NCBI RefSeq assembly: GCF_003628145.1
Contig: NZ_RBZV01000010.1
Span: 623 to 64,622, forward strand
Reading direction: 5' to 3'
DNA length: 64,000 nucleotides
Source of the DNA: Trinickia fusca
GTDB taxonomy: Bacteria; Pseudomonadota; Gammaproteobacteria; Burkholderiales; Burkholderiaceae
Shown: positions 36,959-45,374 of the stretch, in pieces
Layout of the letters: each line of letters starts with the position of its first letter
Position numbering within the stretch: position 1 is the first letter of the stretch
The notes under the pieces: model-generated
Seen by the model: only the letters and a program-made list of their open reading frames with translations
Database searches by the model: none
What the model was told of the DNA's origin: nothing
Program-made: the position numbers and the translations under genes

Positions 36959-38121
36959 TCGACGCTGCGCAGTTCGTCGACGCAGCGCGCCACCGCGGCT
37001 TTCAGTGGTATGCAGGCGTCCCCTGCTCGTTCCTCACGCCATTCATCAACTACGTGCTGCAGGACCCGAATCTGCATTACGTGAGCGCGGCCAACGAGGG
37101 CGATGCGGTCGCCTTCATCGCCGGCGTAGCGCTCGGCGCGCGTAACGGCGTACGCGGCGTCACGATGATGCAGAACTCCGGCCTCGGCAACGCGGTCAGC
37201 CCGCTCACGTCGCTGACCTGGACCTTCCGCCTGCCGCAATTGTTGATCGTCACTTGGCGCGGCGAACCCGGCGTCGCGGACGAGCCGCAGCACGCACTGA
37301 TGGGCCCGATCACGCCTCAACTGCTCGAGACGATGGAGATTCCGTGGGAGCCGTTCCCGCGCGACGCAAGCGAACTCGAGCCCGCGCTCGAGCGCGCCGT
37401 CGCGCACATGGACGCCACGGGCCGCCCCTATGCACTCGTCATGCACAAGGGCAGCGTCGCACCGTATGAGCTCAAGGCCACGCCGCCGTTGGCCCGGCCG
37501 GCGCTGGTCGCGCCGCGCACGCATTGGCGCGATGTCGCGCCCGAGGCGCTGCCGTCGCGACGCGACGCACTCGAGCGCGTGATCGCGCATACACCGCTCG
37601 AGTCGACCGTCGTGCTGGCGTCGACAGGCTTTTGCGGAAGAGAACTGTATGCGCTCGACGATCGGCCCAATCAGCTCTATATGGTGGGCTCGATGGGTTG
37701 CGTCACGCCGTTTGCGTTGGGCCTCGCATTGGCGCGCCCCGATTTGCGCGTGGTGGCGCTCGACGGCGACGGCGCCGCGCTCATGCGCATGGGCGCTTTC
37801 GCCACGCTCGGTGCATACGGCCCGGCGAACCTCGTACACCTTCTGCTCGACAACGGCGCGCACGATTCGACGGGCGGCCAGGCCACGGTGTCCCCGCAGG
37901 TATCGTTCGCGGGTGTGGCGGCGGCCTGCGGCTACGGCTCGGCCGTCGAGGGCGACCATGTGGGGCTCGTCGACGAACTGCTCGCGGCACCGCGTTCGGG
38001 CTCCGGCGCCTCGTTCGCGCGCCTTACGATCCGACGCGGTACGCCCGACGGCCTGCCGCGCCCCACGATCACGCCTGCCGATGTGAAGACACGCCTGATG
38101 CGCCATATCGGCGCCGCCTGA
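36955..38121 (+). CDS. aepY: Phosphonopyruvate decarboxylase
   Basis: A 388-residue thiamine-diphosphate enzyme. N-terminal [14 protein letters not shown] with the conserved Glu in AANEGDAVA (about residue 47) and C-terminal [14 protein letters not shown], followed by [10 protein letters not shown], form the cofactor site. The [10 protein letters not shown] segment is characteristic of phosphonopyruvate decarboxylases. It removes CO2 from phosphonopyruvate to give phosphonoacetaldehyde, pulling the unfavourable mutase step forward. The start overlaps the mutase stop by four bases. Confidence 0.94.
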   Translation: MIDAAQFVDAARHRGFQWYAGVPCSFLTPFINYVLQDPNLHYVSAANEGDAVAFIAGVALGARNGVRGVTMMQNSGLGNAVSPLTSLTWTFRLPQLLIVTWRGEPGVADEPQHALMGPITPQLLETMEIPWEPFPRDASELEPALERAVAHMDATGRPYALVMHKGSVAPYELKATPPLARPALVAPRTHWRDVAPEALPSRRDALERVIAHTPLESTVVLASTGFCGRELYALDDRPNQLYMVGSMGCVTPFALGLALARPDLRVVALDGDGAALMRMGAFATLGAYGPANLVHLLLDNGAHDSTGGQATVSPQVSFAGVAAACGYGSAVEGDHVGLVDELLAAPRSGSGASFARLTIRRGTPDGLPRPTITPADVKTRLMRHIGAA

Positions 38122-38153
38122 CGACGATTAGCGATTAGATTAGGAGTCCCACG

Positions 38154-39221
38154 ATGTTGCTGTTGAATCCCGGCCCCGTCACGCTGACCGAACGCGTGCG
38201 TCGCAGCCTGCTGCAAACGGACCTGTGCCATCGCGAAAGCGAGTTCTACGACTTGCAGGACGAAGCACGGGCTAGGCTGCTCGAGGTCTACGATCTCGAT
38301 CCTGCCCAATGGTCTGCCGTGTTGATGACCGGCTCAGGCACAGCGGCCGTCGAAAGCATGATCGCGGCCCTCGTGCCGCAGCAAGGCAAGCTGCTCGTCG
38401 TGCAAAATGGTGTGTACGGCGAGCGTATTGCCAGCATCGCCAAGCAATACGGCATCGCGCACGACGTGCTCGACCACGACTGGATGCAAGCGCCCGATCC
38501 CGCCCGCATCGCGGCGCAGCTCGATGCCGATCGCACGATCACGCACGTGGCCGTCATCCACCACGAAACGACGACGGGGCGCTTGAACAATCTGTGCACG
38601 CTCTCTGCGCTATGCCACGCGCGCGGCGTGCAGATGCTCGTCGACGGCGTCAGCAGCTTCGGCGCGGAGTCTATCGATTTCGTCAGCAGCCCGATCGCGG
38701 CGGTTGCCGCCACCGCGAACAAATGCCTGCACGGTGTGCCCGGCGCCGCGTTCGTGATCGTCAAGCGTGAGGCGCTTGCGCAAGCGGTGAGCCGCACGTA
38801 CTACCTCGATCTCAAGCGGCTGGCCAGTTTGCAGGATCAGCGCAATACGCCGTTTACCCCGTCGGTGCACGCGTATTACGCGCTCGTCGAAGCGCTGTGC
38901 GAATTCGTCGACGAGGGTGGCCTGAAGGCGCGTCATGCACGCTACGAGGCGCTGGCGGAACAAGTGCGCGCGGGACTCGCTGCGCTAGGCGTCGAACCGG
39001 CGCTGCCGCCCGAGCAATCGTCGGTCGTGCTGCGCGCGTATCGGCTGCCCACGGGTGTCACCTATGAGCAATTGCACGATGGGCTCAAGGCGCAAGGTTT
39101 CGTCATTTATGCGGGGCAAGGCGGCTTGTCGGCACAGTTGTTCCGCATCTCGACGATGGGTGCGATCGAGCCCGGCGATATCGAACGGCTGCTGCAGGCG
39201 TTCGGTCAGTTGTTACAGTGA
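38154..39221 (+). CDS. phnW: 2-aminoethylphosphonate--pyruvate transaminase
   Basis: A 355-residue PLP enzyme of the class-V aminotransferase fold. The opening LLLNPGPVTLTERVRRSLLQ and DLCHRESEF are typical of PhnW. The PLP lysine is Lys190 in ATANKCLHG. It amidates phosphonoacetaldehyde to 2-aminoethylphosphonate in the biosynthetic direction. The same enzyme can work in degradation, but coupling with mutase and decarboxylase shows synthesis here. An AGGAG site precedes the ATG 33 bases after the decarboxylase. Last gene of the operon. Confidence 0.93.
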   Translation: MLLLNPGPVTLTERVRRSLLQTDLCHRESEFYDLQDEARARLLEVYDLDPAQWSAVLMTGSGTAAVESMIAALVPQQGKLLVVQNGVYGERIASIAKQYGIAHDVLDHDWMQAPDPARIAAQLDADRTITHVAVIHHETTTGRLNNLCTLSALCHARGVQMLVDGVSSFGAESIDFVSSPIAAVAATANKCLHGVPGAAFVIVKREALAQAVSRTYYLDLKRLASLQDQRNTPFTPSVHAYYALVEALCEFVDEGGLKARHARYEALAEQVRAGLAALGVEPALPPEQSSVVLRAYRLPTGVTYEQLHDGLKAQGFVIYAGQGGLSAQLFRISTMGAIEPGDIERLLQAFGQLLQ

Positions 39222-39230
39222 GTGTGTGCC

Positions 39231-39259
39231 CCGGGGCGGCATTGAAGTGACCGCCCCGG
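39231..39259 (+). terminator. GC hairpin after the phosphonate operon
   Basis: CCGGGGCGG (39231-39239) pairs perfectly with CCGCCCCGG (39251-39259) around an 11-base loop, nine bases after the transaminase stop. There is no T-tract, so it is a probable terminator or mRNA-stabilising hairpin. Confidence 0.6.
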
Positions 39260-39366
39260 AAATGATGTTGATCCATCCTCGACAAACAGTCCGCGCGCCG
39301 CGTTAGCCATCCAACCAGGCGGAGGCAAGCGGCAGATTCGCGGCAGCGCGGGCAAGGCCTACGATG

Positions 39367-40818
39367 CTACTGGGCGAATACCCCATTCAATGGCTGCGGG
39401 CTCGACCAAGTCGTTCCATCGCTTGACTTTACGTAAAGAATTGCCTGACTTCCATCATTCGCCATGTATGCAATATACAGGGATCCGTTATAAGCGCAAA
39501 TCGACGGTGAGCTACCCGCGGAAACGCCGGGAATCAGAGCGTATTGCCACGGCGGGTTCTCGATATACACGCCTGAATAGAGCGAGTGGCCATCCGAGCC
39601 AAGGAAGGCGATATACAATTTCCCATTGAGGACGGTCAGTGAAGGCGAGCCGCTTATGATGATGCCGACGTAGCTCGGCTGCGGGGTTTCCCAGGTAAAT
39701 CCGTCAGTAGAAATTGTATAATATAGCTCTTGTCGAGATGTATTTTGCTTGTAAGCGCAATAAATCGTCCCGTTAAAATTGGCAAGTGCCGGGGCGCTTC
39801 CAATCTGAACATTTTTAATTGCCGTAGCAGGTGCTTGCCAAGTAACACCATCCGTGGACTTCGTCACATACATTGTGTGACTCGAATCATTTGCCTGGAA
39901 GGCGAGCAGAACCTCACCATTGAGCTCACACATGCTACCCGGGCTTCCCATATAGACATCCTGCACAATCGTTCCCTCAAGGTCATTAGAGAATAATTGA
40001 AGCAGCTTGGCCGGCGAAGCGGGAGCAGTTTGTTGTTTCTCGGCAGTTGTATTGGCATAGACCGACGGAAAAGCGACCAACCCCTGGCCATTGAATGCAA
40101 TGCCATTGGGTGAGTCCTCGATTTGCATAATATTGACCGATATAGGCGGATAATACCAATTTTGGCCGTCTGTGGAGAAGGAGTTAGACAGGGTCTGGTT
40201 GCTGGCCGACCTGAAGGCGACATAAAGCTCATCGCCAACAGCGTATAGAGAAGGTTGCCGGTCAGTGATGAAGTAATTGCCGGAACTCTCCGCGCCATAC
40301 GCCGCCTGCACTGCCGGTTGGGCCGAGGAAATCGAGCAGGCAGAAACCGCCTTGACACAGTCTTCGACCAAAAAAGCGAATGCTACGAGCTGTGCGACGA
40401 TGAACGCCACCAACGCGACGCCATCCGTCGCCAATGCGGATACAATCACGGCGACGGCTGAAACGCCGTAGAGAATCATGTTGTACCAGGTTAATGTTTT
40501 CTGGAACGCCTTTCCGACAGCAGGCAAGCATCCGCCCTTATAGATGATTCCCAAAATTTTGAATATACCCCAGGCCTGCTGCTCGGCAGTTACCCCCTCC
40601 TGTGAAAGCGTATAAATAACGACCTCGATCTGACTGGCAACCGGCCACACTGCCTCCGCCATATCCGCAGCGGCTGAAGCGGAAATTCCGGCGCGGAGTT
40701 CCACGGCGCCTGCGGCCAGGCAAACAGCATCGAAGACGACGTAACCCACTGCAATAGTACAATCGTTCGATACGGATGCCGAGGTCGCACCCTGCGAGAG
40801 CATGGAAGTGTTGGTCAT
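39367..40818 (-). CDS. Membrane-anchored six-bladed beta-propeller protein, function unknown
   Basis: A 483-residue protein with a GAGGAAGG site before ATG 40818. Residues 1-170 are Ala-rich with at least two long hydrophobic segments (about 110-160, including MILYGVSAVAVIVSALA). Residues about 188-483 consist of six repeats of about 48 residues with the pattern SPSLxxxNGxLYIAY, then SxDGxTWxxP, i.e. a six-bladed propeller as in fucose-type lectins or sialidase-like folds. No signal peptide. Base composition is poorer in GC than the flanks. Downstream end of a type VI VgrG island, so a secreted effector with a membrane-inserting N-part or a cargo lectin is possible. No known family assigned. 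Confidence 0.7.
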   Translation of the reverse strand: MTNTSMLSQGATSASVSNDCTIAVGYVVFDAVCLAAGAVELRAGISASAAADMAEAVWPVASQIEVVIYTLSQEGVTAEQQAWGIFKILGIIYKGGCLPAVGKAFQKTLTWYNMILYGVSAVAVIVSALATDGVALVAFIVAQLVAFAFLVEDCVKAVSACSISSAQPAVQAAYGAESSGNYFITDRQPSLYAVGDELYVAFRSASNQTLSNSFSTDGQNWYYPPISVNIMQIEDSPNGIAFNGQGLVAFPSVYANTTAEKQQTAPASPAKLLQLFSNDLEGTIVQDVYMGSPGSMCELNGEVLLAFQANDSSHTMYVTKSTDGVTWQAPATAIKNVQIGSAPALANFNGTIYCAYKQNTSRQELYYTISTDGFTWETPQPSYVGIIISGSPSLTVLNGKLYIAFLGSDGHSLYSGVYIENPPWQYALIPGVSAGSSPSICAYNGSLYIAYMANDGSQAILYVKSSDGTTWSSPQPLNGVFAQ

Positions 40819-41412
40819 TTGCCTTCCTCTTTCAATAGACGATTATTCGATGGTGTTATCGAAGGATATCGACTGCAATTGCAAGAGACATGGTGCAAAC
40901 GGGGAACGTCCCAGATCGGGACGCTATTGCTGCCGACAGCGTTGGATGGCTGGTAAGAGGACGTAAAGTTATTTGAGCAGAACCTGTGATCGCGCTTGGC
41001 GATGCTCTGCTTAGAAAGCGTGATTCGGAACGCCTCGGTCTGCCGGATCAGGGCCAAGCGTGAATTGGGCTGCCGGCAGATTGCTGTTACCGGTGCGGTG
41101 AGACACAGCGCTGGCACAGCCGAGGGAATACTCTGCATCGTGCCTCCGATCGTGACGTCGTGCGAATGCCCTCATTGTTGATACTCGGGAGCTTGTGAGG
41201 GCGGGATGCGACTAGCCTCCAAGCTCCTTCAGGGCACTACGTGCATCGCACGTCGTCATTAAACCTGAGGCCGGCGGTAAGGGGTCCTGCTAACTTTGCC
41301 AGGATGGCGTTGGCTCATGCTCGGCGCGCCCCCTTTCGGGATGTCCTTCGCCGGGCTCGTCGCAGGCGGGAGACTGCGTGCGGAGGCTGATGGGGTTACT
41401 GCGCTAGCCCTC
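40819..41412. other. Gene-poor region at the end of the type VI island
   Basis: 594 bases between the propeller gene start and the truncated paralogue. A 107-codon minus frame (41138 down to 40815) ends in an ATGA overlap with the propeller start, but its composition is not protein-like and I do not call it. No IS ends, tRNA or strong terminator were seen. The region probably holds the propeller gene promoter and rearrangement debris. Confidence 0.45.
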
Positions 41413-41703
41413 TCAGTCTCCCCAAAAATCCTCGTAAAAGGTCGTTGCTTTTCCGTCGACGACCATCTTGTATACGAACCCCTCGGTGACGCGTTTTGAC
41501 GTAGCCACAATGGTATGGCCGTCCAACGAAAATTTTTCGCCGACATCGTTGTCGTTGCGCAGAACGCCTTCGATGACAGCAGTTGAATAAGGCAATCCCG
41601 CCGTAGGATCGTTTTCATTCTGCGTGATACCGAGCATGTTTTTATTACGGCTCGCTTTGGGGACAATCTTCGCAGCGTAGAAATACTTCAGCCCGCGAAG
41701 TTG
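41413..41703 (-). pseudogene. 5'-truncated third copy of the exported 199-residue paralogue
   Basis: The minus frame encodes RGLKYFYAAKIV, RNKNMLGITQNENDP, KFSLDGHTIVATSKRV and DGKATTFYEDFWGD. These align throughout with the C-terminal half of the two intact paralogues at 42112-42708 and 42841-43440. Similarity begins at about 41697, immediately behind the PAAR gene end; signal peptide and N-terminal half (about 100 residues) are missing. The open frame runs on to 41751 only by overlapping the PAAR gene. Best read as a remnant left by recombination that joined a PAAR gene to an immunity-type gene. Confidence 0.75.
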
Positions 41704-41719
41704 AATAGTTATATCAATA

Positions 41720-42001
41720 TCAATCGGCCACACTCGCGGCCGTGCTCCCAATTAGCGTACAGCCGCATTCTGTACGATGCCCATGCAGGGCAACGCGCTC
41801 CCCGCCGATCGTGAAGGTCGGGTGAGCCTCGATGATCTTGTTCACTCCGTGCGGACGCCCGTCGGGATACTTTTCCGGACAGTCGACAAGATCATGCAGG
41901 CGGGCAATCGGTTTGCCATGAATCGTATGATCTTCCGAGCCGGAAATGACTTTTCCCCCGTGGGAGGTCTGATCGCCGACAACGATAATTTGCGAAGCCA
42001 T
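41720..42001 (-). CDS. PAAR-domain protein (type VI spike tip)
   Basis: A 93-residue protein made of a single PAAR domain: MASQIIVVGDQTSHGGKVISG, HTIHGKPIARLHDLVDCPE, then FTIGGERVALHGHRTECGC. Conserved His/Cys residues can bind the tip metal. No C-terminal extension, so it would cap VgrG and carry a separate effector. AGAGGA lies upstream of the ATG. It stands inside the VgrG island between exported paralogues. Confidence 0.9.
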   Translation of the reverse strand: MASQIIVVGDQTSHGGKVISGSEDHTIHGKPIARLHDLVDCPEKYPDGRPHGVNKIIEAHPTFTIGGERVALHGHRTECGCTLIGSTAASVAD

Positions 42002-42068
42002 CTCAAGTCCTCTCAGAAATTTCTAAACGAAAGGCGCCGATGCGACGGACTCCGCATCGAGATCGACG

Positions 42069-42098
42069 CGCGCTGCGCAGAAATCTTAGTGCAGCGCG
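42069..42098 (-). repeat. Hairpin after paralogue 2, duplicated with the gene
   Basis: CGCGCTGC (42069-42076) pairs with GCAGCGCG (42091-42098). A closely similar hairpin with the same AAATCTT loop core follows the other paralogue at 42799-42824. The duplication therefore included the 3' flank. Possible terminator. Confidence 0.6.
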
Positions 42099-42111
42099 CT
42101 CGACGTTTGCA

Positions 42112-42708
42112 TTAGTCCGGAAAAGGGTCTTCGTAGAGCGAAACAGCCTTTCCATCGACCTTCAACTTGTATTCCAGCCCTTCGCCGGCACGCTTTACCG
42201 AAGTCGAAATATTATGCCCTTCGATAGAAAATTCTTTCGGAACGCCTTCGACACCGCTTAGCTCGCCTGCAACGACAACGGACGAGTATGGCGCCGCTTC
42301 CGTTGGATCACTTTCACCTTTCGTGAGAGCCCGCATATACCTATTTTGACGTGCCTTATCGACAAAATTAGCCGAATATATGTGCTTCCACCCGCGATTT
42401 TTTTTAAAATGATCAATAGAATCAGGATCATCCTTGTACTCTGTAAGCAGATCCGACAGCTTAACCTCAACTAGGTTATCCACTCGCAAACAGCACCGCA
42501 CAGCGGCCCCACTGTCGCCAACCTGAAGTGATGTGAATACCGTTGGTTTAACCAACTTCTCGTTTAGCATCACATAGCTCGGCTTCTTGCTAGCGGTAGC
42601 TGCCATGGGAGAATCGAGAACCGGAATCCGCTCCCAAAGGCCCACGCTCTGCGCTTGGCAAACACCGCTCAAAAAAACAATCAATGCACCCCAAAACACT
42701 CTTTTCAT
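42112..42708 (-). CDS. Exported paralogue 2, probable T6SS immunity protein
   Basis: A 198-residue protein with a signal peptide (residues 1-19, MKRVFWGALIVFLSGVCQA). The mature protein has SVGLWERIPVLDSPMA, an RCCLRVDNLVEVKL segment with paired cysteines, and a C-terminus VDGKAVSLYEDPFPD. It is clearly homologous along its whole length to the neighbouring 199-residue protein. Periplasmic location, tandem duplication and adjacency to a peptidoglycan hydrolase effector are the usual features of type VI immunity genes. Family not recognised by name; the role is inferred. Confidence 0.75.
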   Translation of the reverse strand: MKRVFWGALIVFLSGVCQAQSVGLWERIPVLDSPMAATASKKPSYVMLNEKLVKPTVFTSLQVGDSGAAVRCCLRVDNLVEVKLSDLLTEYKDDPDSIDHFKKNRGWKHIYSANFVDKARQNRYMRALTKGESDPTEAAPYSSVVVAGELSGVEGVPKEFSIEGHNISTSVKRAGEGLEYKLKVDGKAVSLYEDPFPD

Positions 42709-42798
42709 AGATTCCGCGAATTTTAGTCTCTGACGCTCGCGGGCGCATTATCAATTATGCGTGCGACCGCATCCTGTGCGGTAACTGTGTAGTGCGCA

Positions 42799-42824
42799 CG
42801 CTGCGCAAAAATCTTCGCGCAGCG
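42799..42824 (-). repeat. Hairpin after paralogue 1
   Basis: CGCTGCGC (42799-42806) pairs with GCGCAGCG (42817-42824) around a ten-base loop, 17 bases past the paralogue stop on the minus strand. It is the counterpart of the hairpin at 42069-42098. Confidence 0.6.
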
Positions 42825-42840
42825 CGTTCGACGTTGCGCG

Positions 42841-43440
42841 TTAGTCCGCGAAAAAGTCTTCGTAGAACGAAACGACCTTCCCATCGACCGTTAAATTGTA
42901 TTTCTTCCCTTCGTTCCCGACACGCTTTGCCGAAGTCGAAATACTATGACCATCGACGGAAAATTTACTCGGGACGCTATCAACATTACCTAGCTCGCCA
43001 GCAACAACAACGGACGAGTATGGCGTCGCTTGCTTTGGATTATTTTCGTCCTGCGTGACGGCCAGCATACTCTTATTTCTATGAACTTTATCGACAAGAT
43101 GCGCCAAATAAATGTACTTCAATCCGCGGACATTTTTAAAATGTTCTACATCATCCGGAGCACCCTTATACTCTGCGAGCAGATCCGGCAGCTTAACCTC
43201 AACCGGGTTATCCACTCGCAAACAGCACTGAACCTCGGACGAACTTTCACCAATCACGAGCGCCGTAAATACCGTCGGCTTAGTTAACTTCTCATTTAGC
43301 ATCACATAGCTCGGCATCTTGCTAGCCGTCATCGCCATTGGGGAATCATAAACTGGAATCCACTCCCAAAGGCCCACGCTCTGCGCTTGACAAACGCCAC
43401 ACCAAAGAACAATCAATGCACCCAAAAAGACTTTTTTCAT
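42841..43440 (-). CDS. Exported paralogue 1, probable T6SS immunity protein
   Basis: A 199-residue protein with a signal peptide (residues 1-19, MKKVFLGALIVLWCGVCQA) and a mature sequence close to paralogue 2: SVGLWEWIPVYDSPMA, VQCCLRVDNPVEVKL, KFSVDGHSISTSAKRV, VSFYEDFFAD. The start lies 14 bases after the effector stop, so the two are probably co-translated. It is the most likely immunity protein of the peptidoglycan hydrolase effector. The DNA here is visibly AT-richer than the effector gene. Confidence 0.78.
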   Translation of the reverse strand: MKKVFLGALIVLWCGVCQAQSVGLWEWIPVYDSPMAMTASKMPSYVMLNEKLTKPTVFTALVIGESSSEVQCCLRVDNPVEVKLPDLLAEYKGAPDDVEHFKNVRGLKYIYLAHLVDKVHRNKSMLAVTQDENNPKQATPYSSVVVAGELGNVDSVPSKFSVDGHSISTSAKRVGNEGKKYNLTVDGKVVSFYEDFFAD

Positions 43441-43454
43441 AAACTCAACCCAAT

Positions 43455-45365
43455 TTAGTGACCATTTTCCGACCAGTGCATCGTTTCACCGTCGAAATAC
43501 TTCACACCGTACAGCGCGCCAAATGCCTTCAATTCGTCCCACGTCCGTACGTGGATGTCATTACCATCAGGATCCTTGATCATCTTACCCAGGTAGCCAG
43601 TGATATTAAGGTCTACCGCCTTCCCCTGGCAGTGCTGCGATTTCCCCGGCTTCGCTGCCTTTTGCGAGATCTTGTAGCCGTGACACATCGCGACCGCTGC
43701 TCTCTTCGAAGCCTCCATGTCAACCTCGCCAGACTGTGTTCGATGTACCCAATCGATCGGTACGCCAGCAAACGGAGGCACTTTATCGGGCTGCGCCTTC
43801 CCCTGTTTTATCATCAACGCCCAGTACATCAAGTACGTGCGAGGAACGGGACGAAATGCAGCGTTGATTTGAACCGTGGCACCCGCTGCCCTGAGCGCAT
43901 TAATGAACCCCGTCGCCTTGGCCCTGTAACCCGGCTCCAACGAGTCCAGAGAGTTACTCCCCTCGAAGCGTGAACACCAAGCCGGGCCGCTCGGCTCAAG
44001 CGTGGCAGAACTCACTAGGGTCTCGGGGTGTCCGTTATCGTTGCGTTGGTGTGTCACCCCCGATTCGCGTTGATGGCCCGAACCTGCAGGCTGAGCGGCC
44101 TGAGCAGCAGGCGGCGCGCTGTGCGACGCCCCGTGTGCCGGAGCATTTGCTGCGGCCGGTGGGCGTGCCGCCCCATGCGCGTTTCCAGCGCCGGGCGGCG
44201 GCACCGCCTGCGACGAGTGCTGATCTCCCGCCCCCGGCAATTGCCCTGCCCCCGCTGCGCTGTGGGTCGGGGTCGGTGCGGACGGCTGCGGAGCGCTGGC
44301 CGCACCACCTTGGGCCGGCACGCTAGCCGCACTGTTCGCGCCGGCGGCACCTCCCGATGCGCCGCTTGCCGCAGAGCCGCCTCCCGACGGCTTAGCCGCG
44401 GGAGCACTCGCGCTTGCCGCCGCATTGGCGTGCTGAGCTCCCCCGCCATGCGCAGCAGGGATCTTCAAATGCTGACGAGCGTAAATGTGATTGGGGTCGG
44501 CCAAGCCATTGACTGCCACCATCGCATCCACGGTCGTGCCGTACTTCGCCGCGATACTGGACAACGTCTCTCCCGCGAGCACGACATGGATACGCGGACG
44601 CTCGGTCTCCTCGGTCTTGTGGACCCACGGCCGAGTGGGCACCAAGTGATAGGGCGCATTGAACGTATAGCCCGTCGCGGCAGACGTGCTCAACCAATTC
44701 CCCACGTGTTCCAGTTCGTCGTGCGCGCGCTTATAAAGAATATGCACGTCCTGCCCCAGCAATCCGCTGTAGAGCCAGGGCAGTTCGCCGTTCTCGTCCG
44801 TCACGACATCGACGTGCGCGTCCGTTCCCTTCACTTGGAACGCCTGCTTCGCGAAGGGCTGGTTCAGCTTGTCGCGCACGTCGACTTGGATTGGCTTCCC
44901 CAGGACCTTGATCACGCCCGGCTTCCAGCCTTCCTTCAGTTCCATCGACGCCGACACCGCTTTGAACTTGTCCTCGCTCAACGAGCCGACGACGTCCGTC
45001 TCGGACACCCCGGCCCGCCCGGTCACGAACTTGATGTAGCCTTCCGTGTCGTTCTGCTTCTTGGGAGCATAGGCACTGATCATGTTCCTGATCGTGGAGT
45101 TTCCGTATTGCTCCTTCAAGACTTTGACGTGGGCCTGATGTCCCGTCTCCCGATCGGGAAAAATGATGAACGGAACCTTATCGGTACTAATACGCAACCC
45201 GTAGCCGATCGCCCCGGGCATCATGTATCTCGAAGGTTTCGTGACGTTCCCGGGATTGTTGAAGCGCCAAGCAAACGAACCGCCGATATACAGCGTCTCG
45301 TTGCCCTCGGCGTCGAAATAGTGGACCGTCAAGTGCTCTCGGTCATAAGTTGCCCTAACGAACAT
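43455..45365 (-). CDS. Type VI peptidoglycan-hydrolase effector with LysM and M15-like domains
   Basis: A 636-residue protein without a signal peptide. Residues about 30-140 contain WRFNNPGNV, as in phage-type glycosidase/lysozyme domains (FNNPGN 35-40). Residues 259-302 form a LysM cell-wall binding module (HVVLAGETLSSIAAKYGTTV, then NHIYARQHLKIP). Residues 305-445 are a Pro/Ala/Gly-rich linker. Residues about 475-636 resemble a peptidase M15/VanY fold with RPVPRTYLM, the metal-binding SQHCQGKAVDLN (His578, Asp585) and HW (His630). It would cut both glycan and peptide bonds if the N-part is active. Lies directly behind vgrG and a small exported gene, nine bases from the latter. Recipient-cell periplasmic action is inferred. 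Confidence 0.82.
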   Translation of the reverse strand: MFVRATYDREHLTVHYFDAEGNETLYIGGSFAWRFNNPGNVTKPSRYMMPGAIGYGLRISTDKVPFIIFPDRETGHQAHVKVLKEQYGNSTIRNMISAYAPKKQNDTEGYIKFVTGRAGVSETDVVGSLSEDKFKAVSASMELKEGWKPGVIKVLGKPIQVDVRDKLNQPFAKQAFQVKGTDAHVDVVTDENGELPWLYSGLLGQDVHILYKRAHDELEHVGNWLSTSAATGYTFNAPYHLVPTRPWVHKTEETERPRIHVVLAGETLSSIAAKYGTTVDAMVAVNGLADPNHIYARQHLKIPAAHGGGAQHANAAASASAPAAKPSGGGSAASGASGGAAGANSAASVPAQGGAASAPQPSAPTPTHSAAGAGQLPGAGDQHSSQAVPPPGAGNAHGAARPPAAANAPAHGASHSAPPAAQAAQPAGSGHQRESGVTHQRNDNGHPETLVSSATLEPSGPAWCSRFEGSNSLDSLEPGYRAKATGFINALRAAGATVQINAAFRPVPRTYLMYWALMIKQGKAQPDKVPPFAGVPIDWVHRTQSGEVDMEASKRAAVAMCHGYKISQKAAKPGKSQHCQGKAVDLNITGYLGKMIKDPDGNDIHVRTWDELKAFGALYGVKYFDGETMHWSENGH

Positions 45366-45374
45366 ACCGTGCCC

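Noticed and set aside
40815-41138. 107-codon minus frame ending with an ATGA overlap at the propeller gene
   Set aside because: The overlap is suggestive, but the translation is not protein-like and no ribosome site is evident.
41720-41751. Programmed frameshift joining PAAR to the truncated paralogue
   Set aside because: No slippery heptamer or stimulatory structure seen, and similarity to the paralogue starts only after the PAAR stop, favouring a deletion remnant.
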